From positions 434,001-498,000 of the forward strand of contig NZ_JAGJDY010000001.1 of the NCBI RefSeq assembly GCF_018100795.1: a stretch of DNA of 64,000 bases. Reading direction: 5' to 3'. Shown piece after piece: positions 11,626-20,845 of the stretch. Origin of the DNA: Alteromonas sp. MMG017 (GTDB lineage: Bacteria > Pseudomonadota > Gammaproteobacteria > Enterobacterales > Alteromonadaceae). The notes under the pieces are model-generated. The model made no database searches, was not told the DNA's origin, and saw only the letters and a list, made by a program, of their open reading frames with translations. Positions within the stretch are counted from its first letter, which is position 1, and each line of letters starts with the position of its first letter. The position numbers and the translations under genes are program-made.

Positions 11626-12750
11626 ATGCGTATTGCAAGCACACTTTTGTCGCAAGACTTATCGAATATCGCCCTTTCTATTCAAAGTAAAACCAGCAAG
11701 CATGTAGAGCAAGCGTTGGCTAAAACTAGCCGAAATATAGATGATTTTATGGCGTTAATATCGCCGGCTGCCGCCCCTTATGCAGAGGAAATGGCCATGC
11801 AGTCACAAGCACTAACCCGCGCACGGTTTGGCAATACCATGGGGTTATTTGTGCCGCTATACCTTGCTAACTTATGTGCGAACGAATGTACCTACTGCGG
11901 CTTCACCATGAGCAACAAAATAAAGCGCACGGTGCTAAACCTTAGCCAAATAGAAAAAGAAATAGCCGCCATTACCGACTTGGGATTTTCACAAGTATTG
12001 CTGGTAACAGGAGAGCACGAACAAAAGGTGGGAATGCCTTATTTTAGTGAAGTATTACCCTCAATCAGAGATAGCGTGAGCAATGTGATGATGGAAGTGC
12101 AACCGTTGCCACAAAAAGATTATGAAACCTTAAAATCGTTAGGGGTGGACGCAGTGCTGGTTTACCAAGAAACCTATAACCCTCAAGAGTACGCGCGATA
12201 TCATACCCGAGGTAAAAAGCAGGATTTCTTATGGCGTTTGCAGGCCAGCGATCGTATTGGTGCAGCAGGTATCGATAAAATAGGCATTGGCGCCTTATTG
12301 GGCTTAGGTGATTGGCGTACCGATAGTGTCATGACAGCCTTACACGGCCAACTTATTCAGCAGCATTACTGGCGAAGCCGAGTGGCGATTTCTTTTCCGC
12401 GATTACGACAGTGCGAAGGCAATACTAACGACGCCGCTAATTTACTAACGCAGCAATTTCCAAACGAAACCCAACTGTTACAGTTAATTTGCGCTCACCG
12501 CTTGTTTAATCCACAAGCCGAATTGTCACTGTCTACCCGCGAGTCGGCGCGCTTTCGCGATGGTGTGCTGCCACTGGGTATCACGTCTATGTCAGCAGGG
12601 TCACAAACCCAACCAGGCGGTTACAGTGCGCCGTCAGAAGCGCTTAACCAGTTTGATATAGATGATACTCGCCCCGTTAATTCGGTGGCCGCCGTCATTG
12701 AAGCAAAAGGATTAGAGCCGGTATGGAAAGACTGGATGGCTTTCAGCTAG
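11626..12750 (+). CDS. thiH: 2-iminoacetate synthase ThiH
   Basis: A 374-residue radical-SAM tyrosine lyase that gives dehydroglycine for ThiG. The C-x-x-x-C-x-x-C cluster motif is seen as C-A-N-E-C-T-Y-C near residue 85, and the C-terminal S-A-G-S-Q-T-Q-P-G-G-Y motif is typical. It is the last gene of the thi operon, 7 bp after thiG. Use of ThiH rather than the oxidase ThiO places this as the E. coli-like, anaerobically capable route. Confidence 0.97.
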   Translation: MRIASTLLSQDLSNIALSIQSKTSKHVEQALAKTSRNIDDFMALISPAAAPYAEEMAMQSQALTRARFGNTMGLFVPLYLANLCANECTYCGFTMSNKIKRTVLNLSQIEKEIAAITDLGFSQVLLVTGEHEQKVGMPYFSEVLPSIRDSVSNVMMEVQPLPQKDYETLKSLGVDAVLVYQETYNPQEYARYHTRGKKQDFLWRLQASDRIGAAGIDKIGIGALLGLGDWRTDSVMTALHGQLIQQHYWRSRVAISFPRLRQCEGNTNDAANLLTQQFPNETQLLQLICAHRLFNPQAELSLSTRESARFRDGVLPLGITSMSAGSQTQPGGYSAPSEALNQFDIDDTRPVNSVAAVIEAKGLEPVWKDWMAFS

Positions 12751-12943
12751 CCATTTTGTATATCTCTTTTTCTAACCACAAGCTTTCGCCTATTTCTAGT
12801 CGCTAGTTATGGCTACAACACTTTCCCGTCATGCTAGTTAAGCGATGAGTAAACGTTTATTGTTTCTGAGTGTTAATCCAAAAAGCCCTTTGTAAGCTAC
12901 TATTACTAAGCAGCTTTGTTTTAACAGTGAAAAAAGGATGGCA

Positions 12944-14044
12944 ATGAAGAATATCAATGTAAGAAGATTAGCGTTGATTGCAGGGGTATTAACCCTTGGT
13001 ACACTCACCGCCTGCGGCGATCATTCCAATTCAGAATCTCATGTCCACGCTCAAAATGAAGCCAAAAGACAAAGCACAACCGCTTCACTCCCAACCATTA
13101 CCGAATACTTTACTGATGACGTTACAATAAGCGACAGCCTTGTCGATTGCACATTAAGCGATGGAACTGAAACTCGCTGTTATATCGTTACTATGCCCGT
13201 AAATAGCGGCATTGATATCGGCCACGACAAAGGCCCGTGGTGCCCGCGTAATATCAGTGATACCGCCGAAGACACTGGAATTTGGCTAAGTGATAACCAA
13301 GTATACGATGCCGATGGCAACTTTATCGAAAATCTAGCCACCTTCTATAGTGATGACAATTGGCAGCTATTTAACCCTGAAACTGGCGAAATTAAAGTCA
13401 CTGACAGCAAAGATGCTTGCCTTGCAGCTGCGCGACCCGATGTCGACCCCAAATATCAGAACTACTGCGTTGAATGCCTACCTGAATACGCAGAAGATGT
13501 TGAACCACAAAAGTACCTCATTCCCGCCTACCCTGAAAAAGCATCACGTATTACCCAATTCGACCCTCATGGTGGTGTCGGCCTTGCATTTAACGGTGTA
13601 AAGATGGATGCGCCGGCACCGGTTGATGCCATATTAGGCGCCTACACTCTGGCTCCTTTTGATGACTGTGGTGGCCATGTTAATCCGCATGTTGGGTACC
13701 ATTACCATGCAATTACCGAGTGCTCATCTATTGATACTGCGCTTTCTACCCACGGCAAAATGTTAGGTGTGGCACTAGACGGTTTTACTATTTTTGAACG
13801 CAAACAGCCTGATGGACAAGTACCTGATGATCTTGATGACTGTGGTGGGCATGCTATCGATGGAAGTGGTGTTGGTGGACAAGAAGGAATTGGTTACCAC
13901 TACCATGCAGGCGCAGCCGGCAGCAATCAAATTTTGAGCTGTTTTAGTGCCCCTAAAGGCTGCGCTATTGAAGGTGACAGTATGCGGTGTGATGTGCGAC
14001 GAGGGCCATCAGGAAATCGTCCACCGCCACCCAAACCGTTTTAA
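12944..14044 (+). CDS. YHYH-domain lipoprotein of unknown function
   Basis: About 366 residues. The N-terminus is a lipoprotein signal (M-K-N-I-N-V...T-L-T-A-C-G), with Cys about 24 as the lipidation site. The start at 12944 is chosen because AAGG at 12934-12937 is 6 bp upstream, whereas it touches the alternative ATG at 12938. The C-terminal half has two G-Y-H-Y-H motifs, each preceded by a D-D-C-G-G-H segment (around residues 240 and 300), which define the YHYH domain. The His-rich motifs and paired cysteines suggest metal binding, but no function is established. It stands alone, 193 bp after thiH. Confidence 0.8.
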   Translation: MKNINVRRLALIAGVLTLGTLTACGDHSNSESHVHAQNEAKRQSTTASLPTITEYFTDDVTISDSLVDCTLSDGTETRCYIVTMPVNSGIDIGHDKGPWCPRNISDTAEDTGIWLSDNQVYDADGNFIENLATFYSDDNWQLFNPETGEIKVTDSKDACLAAARPDVDPKYQNYCVECLPEYAEDVEPQKYLIPAYPEKASRITQFDPHGGVGLAFNGVKMDAPAPVDAILGAYTLAPFDDCGGHVNPHVGYHYHAITECSSIDTALSTHGKMLGVALDGFTIFERKQPDGQVPDDLDDCGGHAIDGSGVGGQEGIGYHYHAGAAGSNQILSCFSAPKGCAIEGDSMRCDVRRGPSGNRPPPPKPF

Positions 14045-14242
14045 AAATATGGATTAGTTTTTCTAACGTGAAAAAATAATAAATGTTTTTTGCGTTATCG
14101 TTATTTTGCCTCTACAATCCGCGCAAATTTTAGCCAAGCCTATTTTATCTCTCAATACTGGCTTGGTTTTTCTCGCTACCGCCCTATGCGGTGATTGCAC
14201 TTTAGGTTTTATTGAAATACAGCCCCCAAGTAGGACAAGTCG

Positions 14243-15469
14243 TTGGACACAGTAGAATTTATTCAAATTCGGAGATTTATTGTTAAGCTTGGCAAAATGC
14301 TGCATAAATACGGCACGCCAGCTTTTCGATTAGAAGCTTACTTATTAGAAGTGGCCACCTACTTAGGCGTGCACGCCTCGTTTATTTCCACACCCACTTC
14401 ATTAACTTTTGTTATTTGGAGTGACAGACACGAAGACGAATACAACCATGCATCCCGCCTACTCCCAGGCGACTTAGACATGAACGCGCTATCGCTTACT
14501 GACGAGCTCGCAGGCTCACTACTAAGCGGTGAGCTTACTCTTGCTGAAGCTGATAAGCGCCTTGATGAAATTGATGCTATGGGCAGCCCCTACGGAAAAT
14601 GGCTTACGGGCGGTGCTTTTGGTATGGCTACCAGCGCCTTTGCCATGCTGATGGGCGCAAGCTGGGCTGAAATTGGTTGGTCAGGGTTACTAGGGTTACT
14701 TGCCTATGTATGGACGCTGTGGTCTGAGCGTTCTAAGCGGGTTAATTTAATGCTTGAGCCTGCCACGGCTTTTATTGCTGCCTTGTTAACTTGTGCGATC
14801 GGTACTTATATCGACCCAGGTATTAACATTCCTCTTATTGTGCTTTCTTCGGTGATTGTTTTTGTTCCTGGGCTTGCGCTTACCATGGGGCTTGCTGAAC
14901 TGTCGTCCCGCAATATGGTATCGGGCACGGCCCGCACCATGGACGCGGTAATGCAGTTGTTTAAGCTTTATTTCGGTGCTTTTTTAGGTGTGTCGGCTGG
15001 CTTTAGCTTGTTTGGTGAAAACGTGTATCAACCGGCTGAATCTTTGCCTTATTGGGCAACATGGTTATCGGTATTTTTGTTATGTTTAGCGCTAGTGGCT
15101 ATTTTTCGCACCCGGGTTAAGCATATTCCTTGGGCAATGGCGGCGGCCTTTATTGCCTACAGCGCGACGGCATGGAGTTCTGATTACATGAGCCCTGGGT
15201 TAGGCGCGTTCGTGGGTGCATTTGCGCTAGGGCTTTTTGCCAATGCTTTCACCCGCATTGCAAATCAGCCTGCTACGATTGTGGCTATGCACGGGCTAAT
15301 TGTATTGGTGCCGGGATCTAAAACGTATATCGGGTTAAACTCGTTTATTTCGGGGCAAGACTTTGTACAAGCCGATCACTTAGGCCAAGAGGTGTTCTTG
15401 ATTTTTATGTCGCTAGTAGCAGGGCTTATTTTCGCCAACGTTGTCATGCCCACCAAAAAAGCGTTGTAG
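14243..15469 (+). CDS. Threonine/serine exporter family protein (ThrE-like)
   Basis: A 408-residue inner-membrane protein with an N-terminal soluble DUF1212-type region (about 1-120) and about ten hydrophobic segments, covering both halves of the ThrE family in one chain. The conserved N-terminal segment (K-L-G-K-M-L-H-K-Y-G-T-P-A-F-R-L-E) lies upstream of all suitable ATG codons. The start is therefore read as TTG at 14243, with AGGA at 14232-14235 seven bp upstream. It probably exports threonine, serine or related small molecules. It is a single gene ended by a strong terminator. Confidence 0.85.
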   Translation: MDTVEFIQIRRFIVKLGKMLHKYGTPAFRLEAYLLEVATYLGVHASFISTPTSLTFVIWSDRHEDEYNHASRLLPGDLDMNALSLTDELAGSLLSGELTLAEADKRLDEIDAMGSPYGKWLTGGAFGMATSAFAMLMGASWAEIGWSGLLGLLAYVWTLWSERSKRVNLMLEPATAFIAALLTCAIGTYIDPGINIPLIVLSSVIVFVPGLALTMGLAELSSRNMVSGTARTMDAVMQLFKLYFGAFLGVSAGFSLFGENVYQPAESLPYWATWLSVFLLCLALVAIFRTRVKHIPWAMAAAFIAYSATAWSSDYMSPGLGAFVGAFALGLFANAFTRIANQPATIVAMHGLIVLVPGSKTYIGLNSFISGQDFVQADHLGQEVFLIFMSLVAGLIFANVVMPTKKAL

Positions 15470-15526
15470 TATATTGCAACAGAGCATTGGAGCTGAGTAT
15501 CGGTAAGGGGTATTGGTACTAAAAAT

Positions 15527-15552
15527 TAGAGCTGAGAATTAGAGCTGAGCAC
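15527..15552. repeat. Two tandem copies of a 13-bp unit
   Basis: AATTAGAGCTGAG occurs twice head to tail just after the exporter gene, and GGAGCTGAG occurs again 30 bp earlier. It is noncoding with no evident role. Confidence 0.6.
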
Positions 15553-15601
15553 AGTTAACCGAATTTCAATTCGTATTCATACACTTAAAAAGTCCGATAA
15601 G

Positions 15602-15638
15602 AATAACAGCGTTATCAATAACGCTGTTATTTATTTTT
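15602..15638. terminator. Bidirectional terminator between convergent genes
   Basis: A perfect 14-bp inverted repeat (AATAACAGCGTTAT, two bases, ATAACGCTGTTATT) is followed by TATTTTT on the + strand. It lies between the exporter (+) and the ycjF-like gene (-), and can serve both. Confidence 0.85.
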
Positions 15639-15646
15639 CAGTAGCT

Positions 15647-16618
15647 TCATTTTAATAGCTTCATTAACGCCTTCCCTAAACGCACATTAAGCGCTCCTGC
15701 GGCAACAGCTTCGGCAGAATTTTCCATAAATTTTGCACTTAACGAACCACCAATTTGATTAGCGACTTCATCGGTGGCCAAATCAAATACACCCTGTGCG
15801 GCAATATTTTGGGCAAGTACGCCCAAAAGTTTCCAATTACCTATAGTACCAGGGCGAAGGCCATAAATTTTCGCCATTCGTCTTATGGTTCGAAAGCTTA
15901 TCCACATTACCGCAAAGGTTTGAATTAAGTTATTCGGGCTAATAAATGCCAAGCTTCCTGCGGTAATCGACTCTTTGTTTAGCACTTTCTGCGCTTTTTG
16001 CTGCACCGCGTTTAACACCGTATCGTGATACAGCCCCAGCCGCTCTTTGGCAGACATGTCGTTGTGCAGCTGCTTTTGGTAAATAGCGAAACAGTGCGCA
16101 GCATAAGACGATGAAGTAAAACGGCTACCATGGCGTTTAAGTACTTTATCGACAACTTCAACGCTGTCTTCACCGGTTAACGATGCGATAGTTTGCCCAT
16201 CATCAATGGCCTTATTGATTTGCTTATAGCCTCGCCACTCTCGAAAGCTTAAATAACTGAAACAGGCCACAAAACCGCTAAGTAATGCTGCCAAAGCAGT
16301 GCTAGCAATAGGGTGCTCGGCTACGCTTGCCGTAAGCGTGGTGTAGGCATCGAAAACGAAAAAGCCAATAATGGAAAGTACACCTAGCCCCAAGGTTAAT
16401 CCGCCAGTAGAAATGCGCGCTTTTGCGCTGTCCATTTGCCATTCGTTGGTTTCAGTTTTTGCGGGCATCGCCGTATCGGGTGGCGTAATATCAAGACGCT
16501 GCTGTACTACTTTGGCCCGATAGGCTGGCGCTGTTGTACTTGTTGCGTCATCGGTATTGTTGTTCGTCGCATCTGACGTGTTCATACCTTGCGTATTAAT
16601 CGAGCCTTGCTTATTCAT
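15647..16618 (-). CDS. YcjF-like DUF697 membrane protein
   Basis: A 323-residue inner-membrane protein. It has a polar, Thr/Asn-rich N-terminus, hydrophobic segments near residues 95-150, and a C-terminal DUF697 region with further hydrophobic stretches. It matches the YcjF/TIGR01620 family, which accompanies YcjX. The start at 16618 is chosen over the longer frame because it overlaps the ycjX-like stop as ATGAATAA and has GGAG 7 bp upstream. In E. coli ycjXF belongs to the PspF stress regulon; its exact role is unknown. Confidence 0.85.
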   Translation of the reverse strand: MNKQGSINTQGMNTSDATNNNTDDATSTTAPAYRAKVVQQRLDITPPDTAMPAKTETNEWQMDSAKARISTGGLTLGLGVLSIIGFFVFDAYTTLTASVAEHPIASTALAALLSGFVACFSYLSFREWRGYKQINKAIDDGQTIASLTGEDSVEVVDKVLKRHGSRFTSSSYAAHCFAIYQKQLHNDMSAKERLGLYHDTVLNAVQQKAQKVLNKESITAGSLAFISPNNLIQTFAVMWISFRTIRRMAKIYGLRPGTIGNWKLLGVLAQNIAAQGVFDLATDEVANQIGGSLSAKFMENSAEAVAAGALNVRLGKALMKLLK

Positions 16619-18005
16619 TGGAAACTCCTTCGGCCAATAAGAATTGAAGTAATCTATCCAATCCTCTGCCAGATAGTATTCGCGCCATATAGTCTTGCGG
16701 CACTTGAGTGTTAAGCACTGGAAAATGTGCATCTGACTCCATGGCTTTTAACGAAGCAGGAATAGATTCAAATGCCGCTTCAACGTAGCCATTTTCGGCA
16801 TCTTGATAACGTAATGCGTTCGGCGAACTGCCTTCATCAGTGACTTGTATTGCCGATACTAAAAAATGCTCAAACTGAATGGGCTTATCAACAAAACGGG
16901 CTCTGGCACCTTCGGTAACCTGCTTCAATAACGATAGTAAGTTTTCACGTTCAGACACTGGAATTAAATCGGCTTTAGTGGCCACAAAAGCCACCCTACC
17001 AATGGCTTCTTTGCGCATAACATTGCGGGCAAACCATCCTGTTTGGCCATACACAAAAGTGTCAGCCAAATGACTCAAGGTTTCTTTTAACTGGTACAAA
17101 TGCTGACGGCTGTGATTTAACCCCTCGAACAAATCCACCAGAATAATTTGTTTATCCGTTTCCCGAAATACAGACTGCTTTAACGGCGTTAACCAGTCTT
17201 TTTGAAACGCGGAAAAATGGCTTTCAAAGGCGTTGAACCAAGGGTGAGATACATCGCTGGTAATACTTGAAGGTAACGGCGCAAAGCCAAGTTGCTGCCA
17301 ATCAAAATCACTTGAATCTAGTAAGAAACTGCCAGGTTGTAGCAGGGAGATCCCGTTTTGTTTGGCAGTCACTAAATAACGTCGATAGGCACTTACAAGC
17401 TCGTTAATGCTGGTCTGCGTGGGCGGTTGTTCGAAGTCAAAAGCATTCACTACGTCCTTCCACTCATTCGCAAAATGCTGCTGGGGGCCGCTGCTTATTT
17501 GTGCCCATGCAGAATCAGACCACTGAGCATAGGTTTTACCTAACATGGGGATATCGGTTATCCACTCCCCTGGGTAGTCGATAAACTCAAAAACAATATC
17601 AGTATGGGGCAGCACGTGGCGCTTAATACTGGTGGTTTGGGTTAACCGCACGATAAGCTTAAAGCCATAAGCTTCTTCCGTAGCGGCAGGCCACTTGCCC
17701 GATGCCAGTGCATTCATGTTCTCTTCAAGAGGAAAAGGCTTATACCCGTCTATGGGTTCAATCCGCATGAATTCTACCTGTGAAGGAGGAAGGTATCGCA
17801 ACAAAGGCATACAAGCATATCCCTCCTCACTACGACTTTTCAGCATGGTCATTAAGCTAGTGAACAACATAGATTTGCCGCTTCGGCTTAAACCAGTAAT
17901 GGTAAATCTATGAATTTCTTTACTGAAGATATCAGACAGGGTTTCCCCCGAAGCAGACGCGGCTAGCCGCACCTTTTCAAGTAAAGAAGACAAACTGTTT
18001 TGCAT
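16611..18005 (-). CDS. YcjX-like P-loop protein (DUF463)
   Basis: A 464-residue predicted GTPase/ATPase. The P-loop G-L-S-R-S-G-K-S lies near residue 45, a D-Y-P-G-E-W Walker-B/G3-like segment near residue 145, and the A-T-K-A-D segment (G4-like) near residue 355. These define the YcjX family. The start at 18005 gives the family N-terminus (M-Q-N-S-L-S-S-L-L); the frame is open 27 codons further but without support. It overlaps the ycjF-like gene by 8 bp. It probably acts at the inner face of the membrane with its partner. Confidence 0.88.
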   Translation of the reverse strand: MQNSLSSLLEKVRLAASASGETLSDIFSKEIHRFTITGLSRSGKSMLFTSLMTMLKSRSEEGYACMPLLRYLPPSQVEFMRIEPIDGYKPFPLEENMNALASGKWPAATEEAYGFKLIVRLTQTTSIKRHVLPHTDIVFEFIDYPGEWITDIPMLGKTYAQWSDSAWAQISSGPQQHFANEWKDVVNAFDFEQPPTQTSINELVSAYRRYLVTAKQNGISLLQPGSFLLDSSDFDWQQLGFAPLPSSITSDVSHPWFNAFESHFSAFQKDWLTPLKQSVFRETDKQIILVDLFEGLNHSRQHLYQLKETLSHLADTFVYGQTGWFARNVMRKEAIGRVAFVATKADLIPVSERENLLSLLKQVTEGARARFVDKPIQFEHFLVSAIQVTDEGSSPNALRYQDAENGYVEAAFESIPASLKAMESDAHFPVLNTQVPQDYMARILSGRGLDRLLQFLLAEGVSNE

Positions 18006-18195
18006 GAGCCACCCATTTCCTTTTAGTTGCACGCAAGCATACGTACCTATACATGATGTGGTCATTAATTGATGTAAGACAAGCATATTGCACGTTTTGT
18101 TACAACTTTCTTAGTTTAGCCATTATCACGGTTGACCCATTCACGGTGCACTGGCATATAAGAATTTATCCGCACTGCATAGTGCGATTTATTCT

Positions 18196-18229
18196 TCCCT
18201 ACTGGGTGATTTATTAGTCCCTACTGGGT
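18196..18229. promoter_or_regulatory. Two direct repeats TCCCTACTGGGT, 22 bp apart
   Basis: TCCCTACTGGGT occurs at 18196-18207 and 18218-18229. Each is a CCC-N4-GGG dyad, and the spacing equals about two helical turns. It lies in the divergent region between the ycjX-like gene and the AhpD-like gene. A regulator-binding role is inference. Confidence 0.35.
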
Positions 18230-18311
18230 ATTTGTCAGCGTGAATTAACAGGCTGGTATTAACTGAGTAGTCATTAATTCGCCGAATAAAATCGATAACA
18301 AGGATCATCAA

Positions 18312-18656
18312 ATGAGCAAATCGTACCCTGATATTACTAAACGCATTTCAGATAACATGAAGTCTCTTCGTGCTGGCATACCCGACACCATGCAAGGGTT
18401 TTCAGCCATGGCGAAAGCGGCAACGCAAGATGGCGCGCTAGATAAAAAAACCAAAGAGCTTATTGCATTAGCCATTGGCATTTCAACACGATGCGACGGC
18501 TGTATTGGCTTTCACGTAAAAGCATTAGTTGAGCTAGGTGTTACTAAAGAAGAATTGGAAGAAACACTAGGAATGGCCATTTATATGGGCGGCGGCCCTT
18601 CGCTGATGTACGCCGCCGATGCCATGTTAGCTTACGAGCAATTTACCCAAGGGTAA
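18312..18656 (+). CDS. AhpD/carboxymuconolactone decarboxylase-like protein
   Basis: A 114-residue alpha-helical protein of the carboxymuconolactone decarboxylase superfamily. The redox pair is seen in T-R-C-D-G-C-I-G-F-H (CxxC followed by His three residues later), as in AhpD-type alkylhydroperoxidases, preceded by K-T-K-E-L-I-A-L-A-I. The CxxC favours a peroxidase or disulfide-reductase role over decarboxylation. AAGGA lies about 8 bp before the ATG. It is transcribed alone, divergent from the ycjX-like gene. Confidence 0.85.
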   Translation: MSKSYPDITKRISDNMKSLRAGIPDTMQGFSAMAKAATQDGALDKKTKELIALAIGISTRCDGCIGFHVKALVELGVTKEELEETLGMAIYMGGGPSLMYAADAMLAYEQFTQG

Positions 18657-18693
18657 TACAGGCTACCTGATGATAGCGTGCTGGCTTTGTATT

Positions 18694-18735
18694 AAAGCGG
18701 CTGCCGCTATTGCGCTTTTACATACAGCCGCTTTT
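18694..18735. terminator. Hairpin between convergent genes
   Basis: A 10-bp stem, AAAGCGGCTG (18694-18703) with CAGCCGCTTT (18725-18734), ends in TTTT on the + strand. It probably ends the AhpD-like transcript and, on the other strand, the MBL hydrolase transcript. Confidence 0.65.
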
Positions 18736-18760
18736 GCACTATGCACTTTTGCTGAACCCA

Positions 18761-19522
18761 CTAGTGCTGAGCGGTTTTGCCGAACAGCTTTCGGTTAATG
18801 CGGTTTTTGGCTGAATGCCAGTGATTCTTTGGCAAGGTTGGCGCATTCTCGATAACGTGGTCAAAGGGAATATCAACCAACTGTACCGGTGCCACATGCG
18901 CACAGAAAATCGTTTCTATAGACGACTGCGCAATGCGTTGTAACGACTTACGGTACTGATTTGGGTGACATAAGGGGTAAGGTGGTACTAACTCACCTTT
19001 CACCTTCACCAATAAATCGGCAACATACGCTTGCCGCGTGGGCTCATGCATGATGGTAAGGTCGTGGTCAGTGTGACCGGGTGAGTAAAGTACTTTCCAC
19101 TCGTTAAACACGGGCAGATTTTGCTCATCTTCCAGCAGAATATCAGCACGCAATACGGGGTTATACCAAATAGATTCTCGCTGCTTGCCTATGCGGTTTG
19201 CTACCCACCATGTCAGGCCCAAATCAATGGCGTGAGCTGCTCTGCCCATTAAGCCTGCATACCAACTTTTAGCTTTTGGGTGCGCTGCTATAGGCGCTCC
19301 GGTTAACGCTTTTAGTCGAACCGCCCCACCAGCATGGTCGGGATGCATATGTGATACCACAATCAATTTTAAGTCGCTTAAAGGCCGATGTAAGGTATCA
19401 GTGATAAACCGGCTCACCGTTTCAACATCTGCGCGGCTACAGCCATCTAATAGCAGTAAGCCATGGTCGTGCTCTGCTAGGTAGATGTGTTGAATGTAGC
19501 CAGAAATGGTGTGGATCTTCAT
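18761..19522 (-). CDS. MBL-fold metallo-hydrolase
   Basis: A 253-residue metallo-beta-lactamase-fold protein. The metal site is seen as H-M-H-P-D-H (HxHxDH) near residue 57, G-H-T-D-H near residue 150, Asp in V-A-D-L, and a late His in C-A-H-V. It resembles glyoxalase II-like and quorum-quenching-type hydrolases, and the substrate cannot be assigned. It is a single gene on the minus strand. Confidence 0.85.
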   Translation of the reverse strand: MKIHTISGYIQHIYLAEHDHGLLLLDGCSRADVETVSRFITDTLHRPLSDLKLIVVSHMHPDHAGGAVRLKALTGAPIAAHPKAKSWYAGLMGRAAHAIDLGLTWWVANRIGKQRESIWYNPVLRADILLEDEQNLPVFNEWKVLYSPGHTDHDLTIMHEPTRQAYVADLLVKVKGELVPPYPLCHPNQYRKSLQRIAQSSIETIFCAHVAPVQLVDIPFDHVIENAPTLPKNHWHSAKNRINRKLFGKTAQH

Positions 19523-19657
19523 TTAGATTCTCGAGCCGTTAAACGCTGTCGTTGTTTATACGTGCGTTAATAGGTGCACTGTAGGTTTGGCTTTTTTAGC
19601 ACAACAAGCCAATAATTTATGCTGAAATACTAGCAAACATTACGCCCAATAACCAGA

Positions 19658-20563
19658 TCACGCAAACAACTGTAATACCAGCGCCTTTAGCCACATTAAC
19701 CCTGGCTCGCCTTCTTGATGTTGATGCCAATACAAATGTGTTTCTAATGCAGGTAAGTCGAATGGCAGTGCTGCAATACTTAGCCTTTCGTCAGCAAGGG
19801 CGTTGGCAATGGAGCCTGGTAAGGTTAACAGTGCATTGGTGTTAGCGGTAACCTCTGCCGCAGCCCGATAGTTTTGACAACGCCATAACGAAGGGCGACT
19901 GACGCCAAGTTGCTGCAGGGCAATCTCTTCTACCGATGCCCCTTTAATTCTATTCGACACCGTAATATGACGGGCATTTAGGTAAGCCTCTGCACTTAGG
20001 CTGTCACGTAAAGCATGCTGCGTATTCATCAGAACGGCGTAGTTGTCACGAGTAAGCAAACAATGTTCAACTGGCGGTGAAATTGGCCGCCCTATGTCTA
20101 CCACTAGATGTAAATTGCGATTGCTTAAGTCGGCCACCATAGTGTCGCGATTTAATCGCGCACTCACGATTTCAACATTAGGCGCATGTGCTTCAAGCTT
20201 GGCCAATAATGCCGGTAGTACACTAAGCTCTAGCGATTCTTGCATAGCAATAACAAAACGCTGATGGCTGTGAGCTGGGTTAAACGCAGTAAATTCACTT
20301 AATGCACGGCGAATATTAGCTAGCGCATCTAAAATTTGCGGTGCTAACCGTTCGCAGGCGGCGGTAGGCAGCATGTGATTTTTTTCACGAGCAAATAGTG
20401 GGTCGCCAAGAATTTCGCGAAACCTTCGCATAGCATGGCTAACCGCTGACGGGGTGATATGCAGCGATTCTGCGGCATGGGTCATGTTGCGCTGCTGCCA
20501 CAAGGCCTCAAACACTTTCAGTAAATTTAAGTCGAGCTTTTCAAATTGTCGATTATCTTGCAT
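19658..20563 (-). CDS. LysR-family transcriptional regulator
   Basis: A 301-residue regulator with an N-terminal winged helix-turn-helix (about 8-67; L-N-L-L-K-V-F-E-A-L, then T-P-S-A-V-S-H-A-M-R-R) and a PBP-like effector domain. It is divergent from the acyl-CoA dehydrogenase gene across a 282-bp region containing a phased short repeat, so that gene is the likely target. The effector is unknown. Confidence 0.9.
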   Translation of the reverse strand: MQDNRQFEKLDLNLLKVFEALWQQRNMTHAAESLHITPSAVSHAMRRFREILGDPLFAREKNHMLPTAACERLAPQILDALANIRRALSEFTAFNPAHSHQRFVIAMQESLELSVLPALLAKLEAHAPNVEIVSARLNRDTMVADLSNRNLHLVVDIGRPISPPVEHCLLTRDNYAVLMNTQHALRDSLSAEAYLNARHITVSNRIKGASVEEIALQQLGVSRPSLWRCQNYRAAAEVTANTNALLTLPGSIANALADERLSIAALPFDLPALETHLYWHQHQEGEPGLMWLKALVLQLFA

Positions 20564-20635
20564 GAAGACTTATTCCTTTAGTGCCTAAACCCCTCGGGTC
20601 ACACGCTACTTAGCGAACCAGCTTGAATACCGTCA

Positions 20636-20684
20636 TTGGGACTGGTTTTGAGACCGGCATTGGACCGGCTTTGGACTGGCTTTG
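20636..20684. repeat. Phased 11-12 bp repeat in a divergent promoter region
   Basis: Four consecutive degenerate units, TTGGGACTGGT, TTGAGACCGGCA, TTGGACCGGCT and TTGGACTGGCT, start at 20636, 20648, 20660 and 20671. The one-turn spacing would place them on one face of the helix between the LysR and acyl-CoA dehydrogenase genes. Confidence 0.55.
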
Positions 20685-20845
20685 TAACGAGATTGTAAGA
20701 GCAACATACCATGAATATCATTCACAATACTGGCGGACGATATTTCATTTCATTCATTTTAGTAACTAAACTACGCTATAGCTATCAAATTTATTACCAC
20801 TGCTTTTTAAGCTACTAGCCATTTTTTAAGCACCCGAGGACAGTC

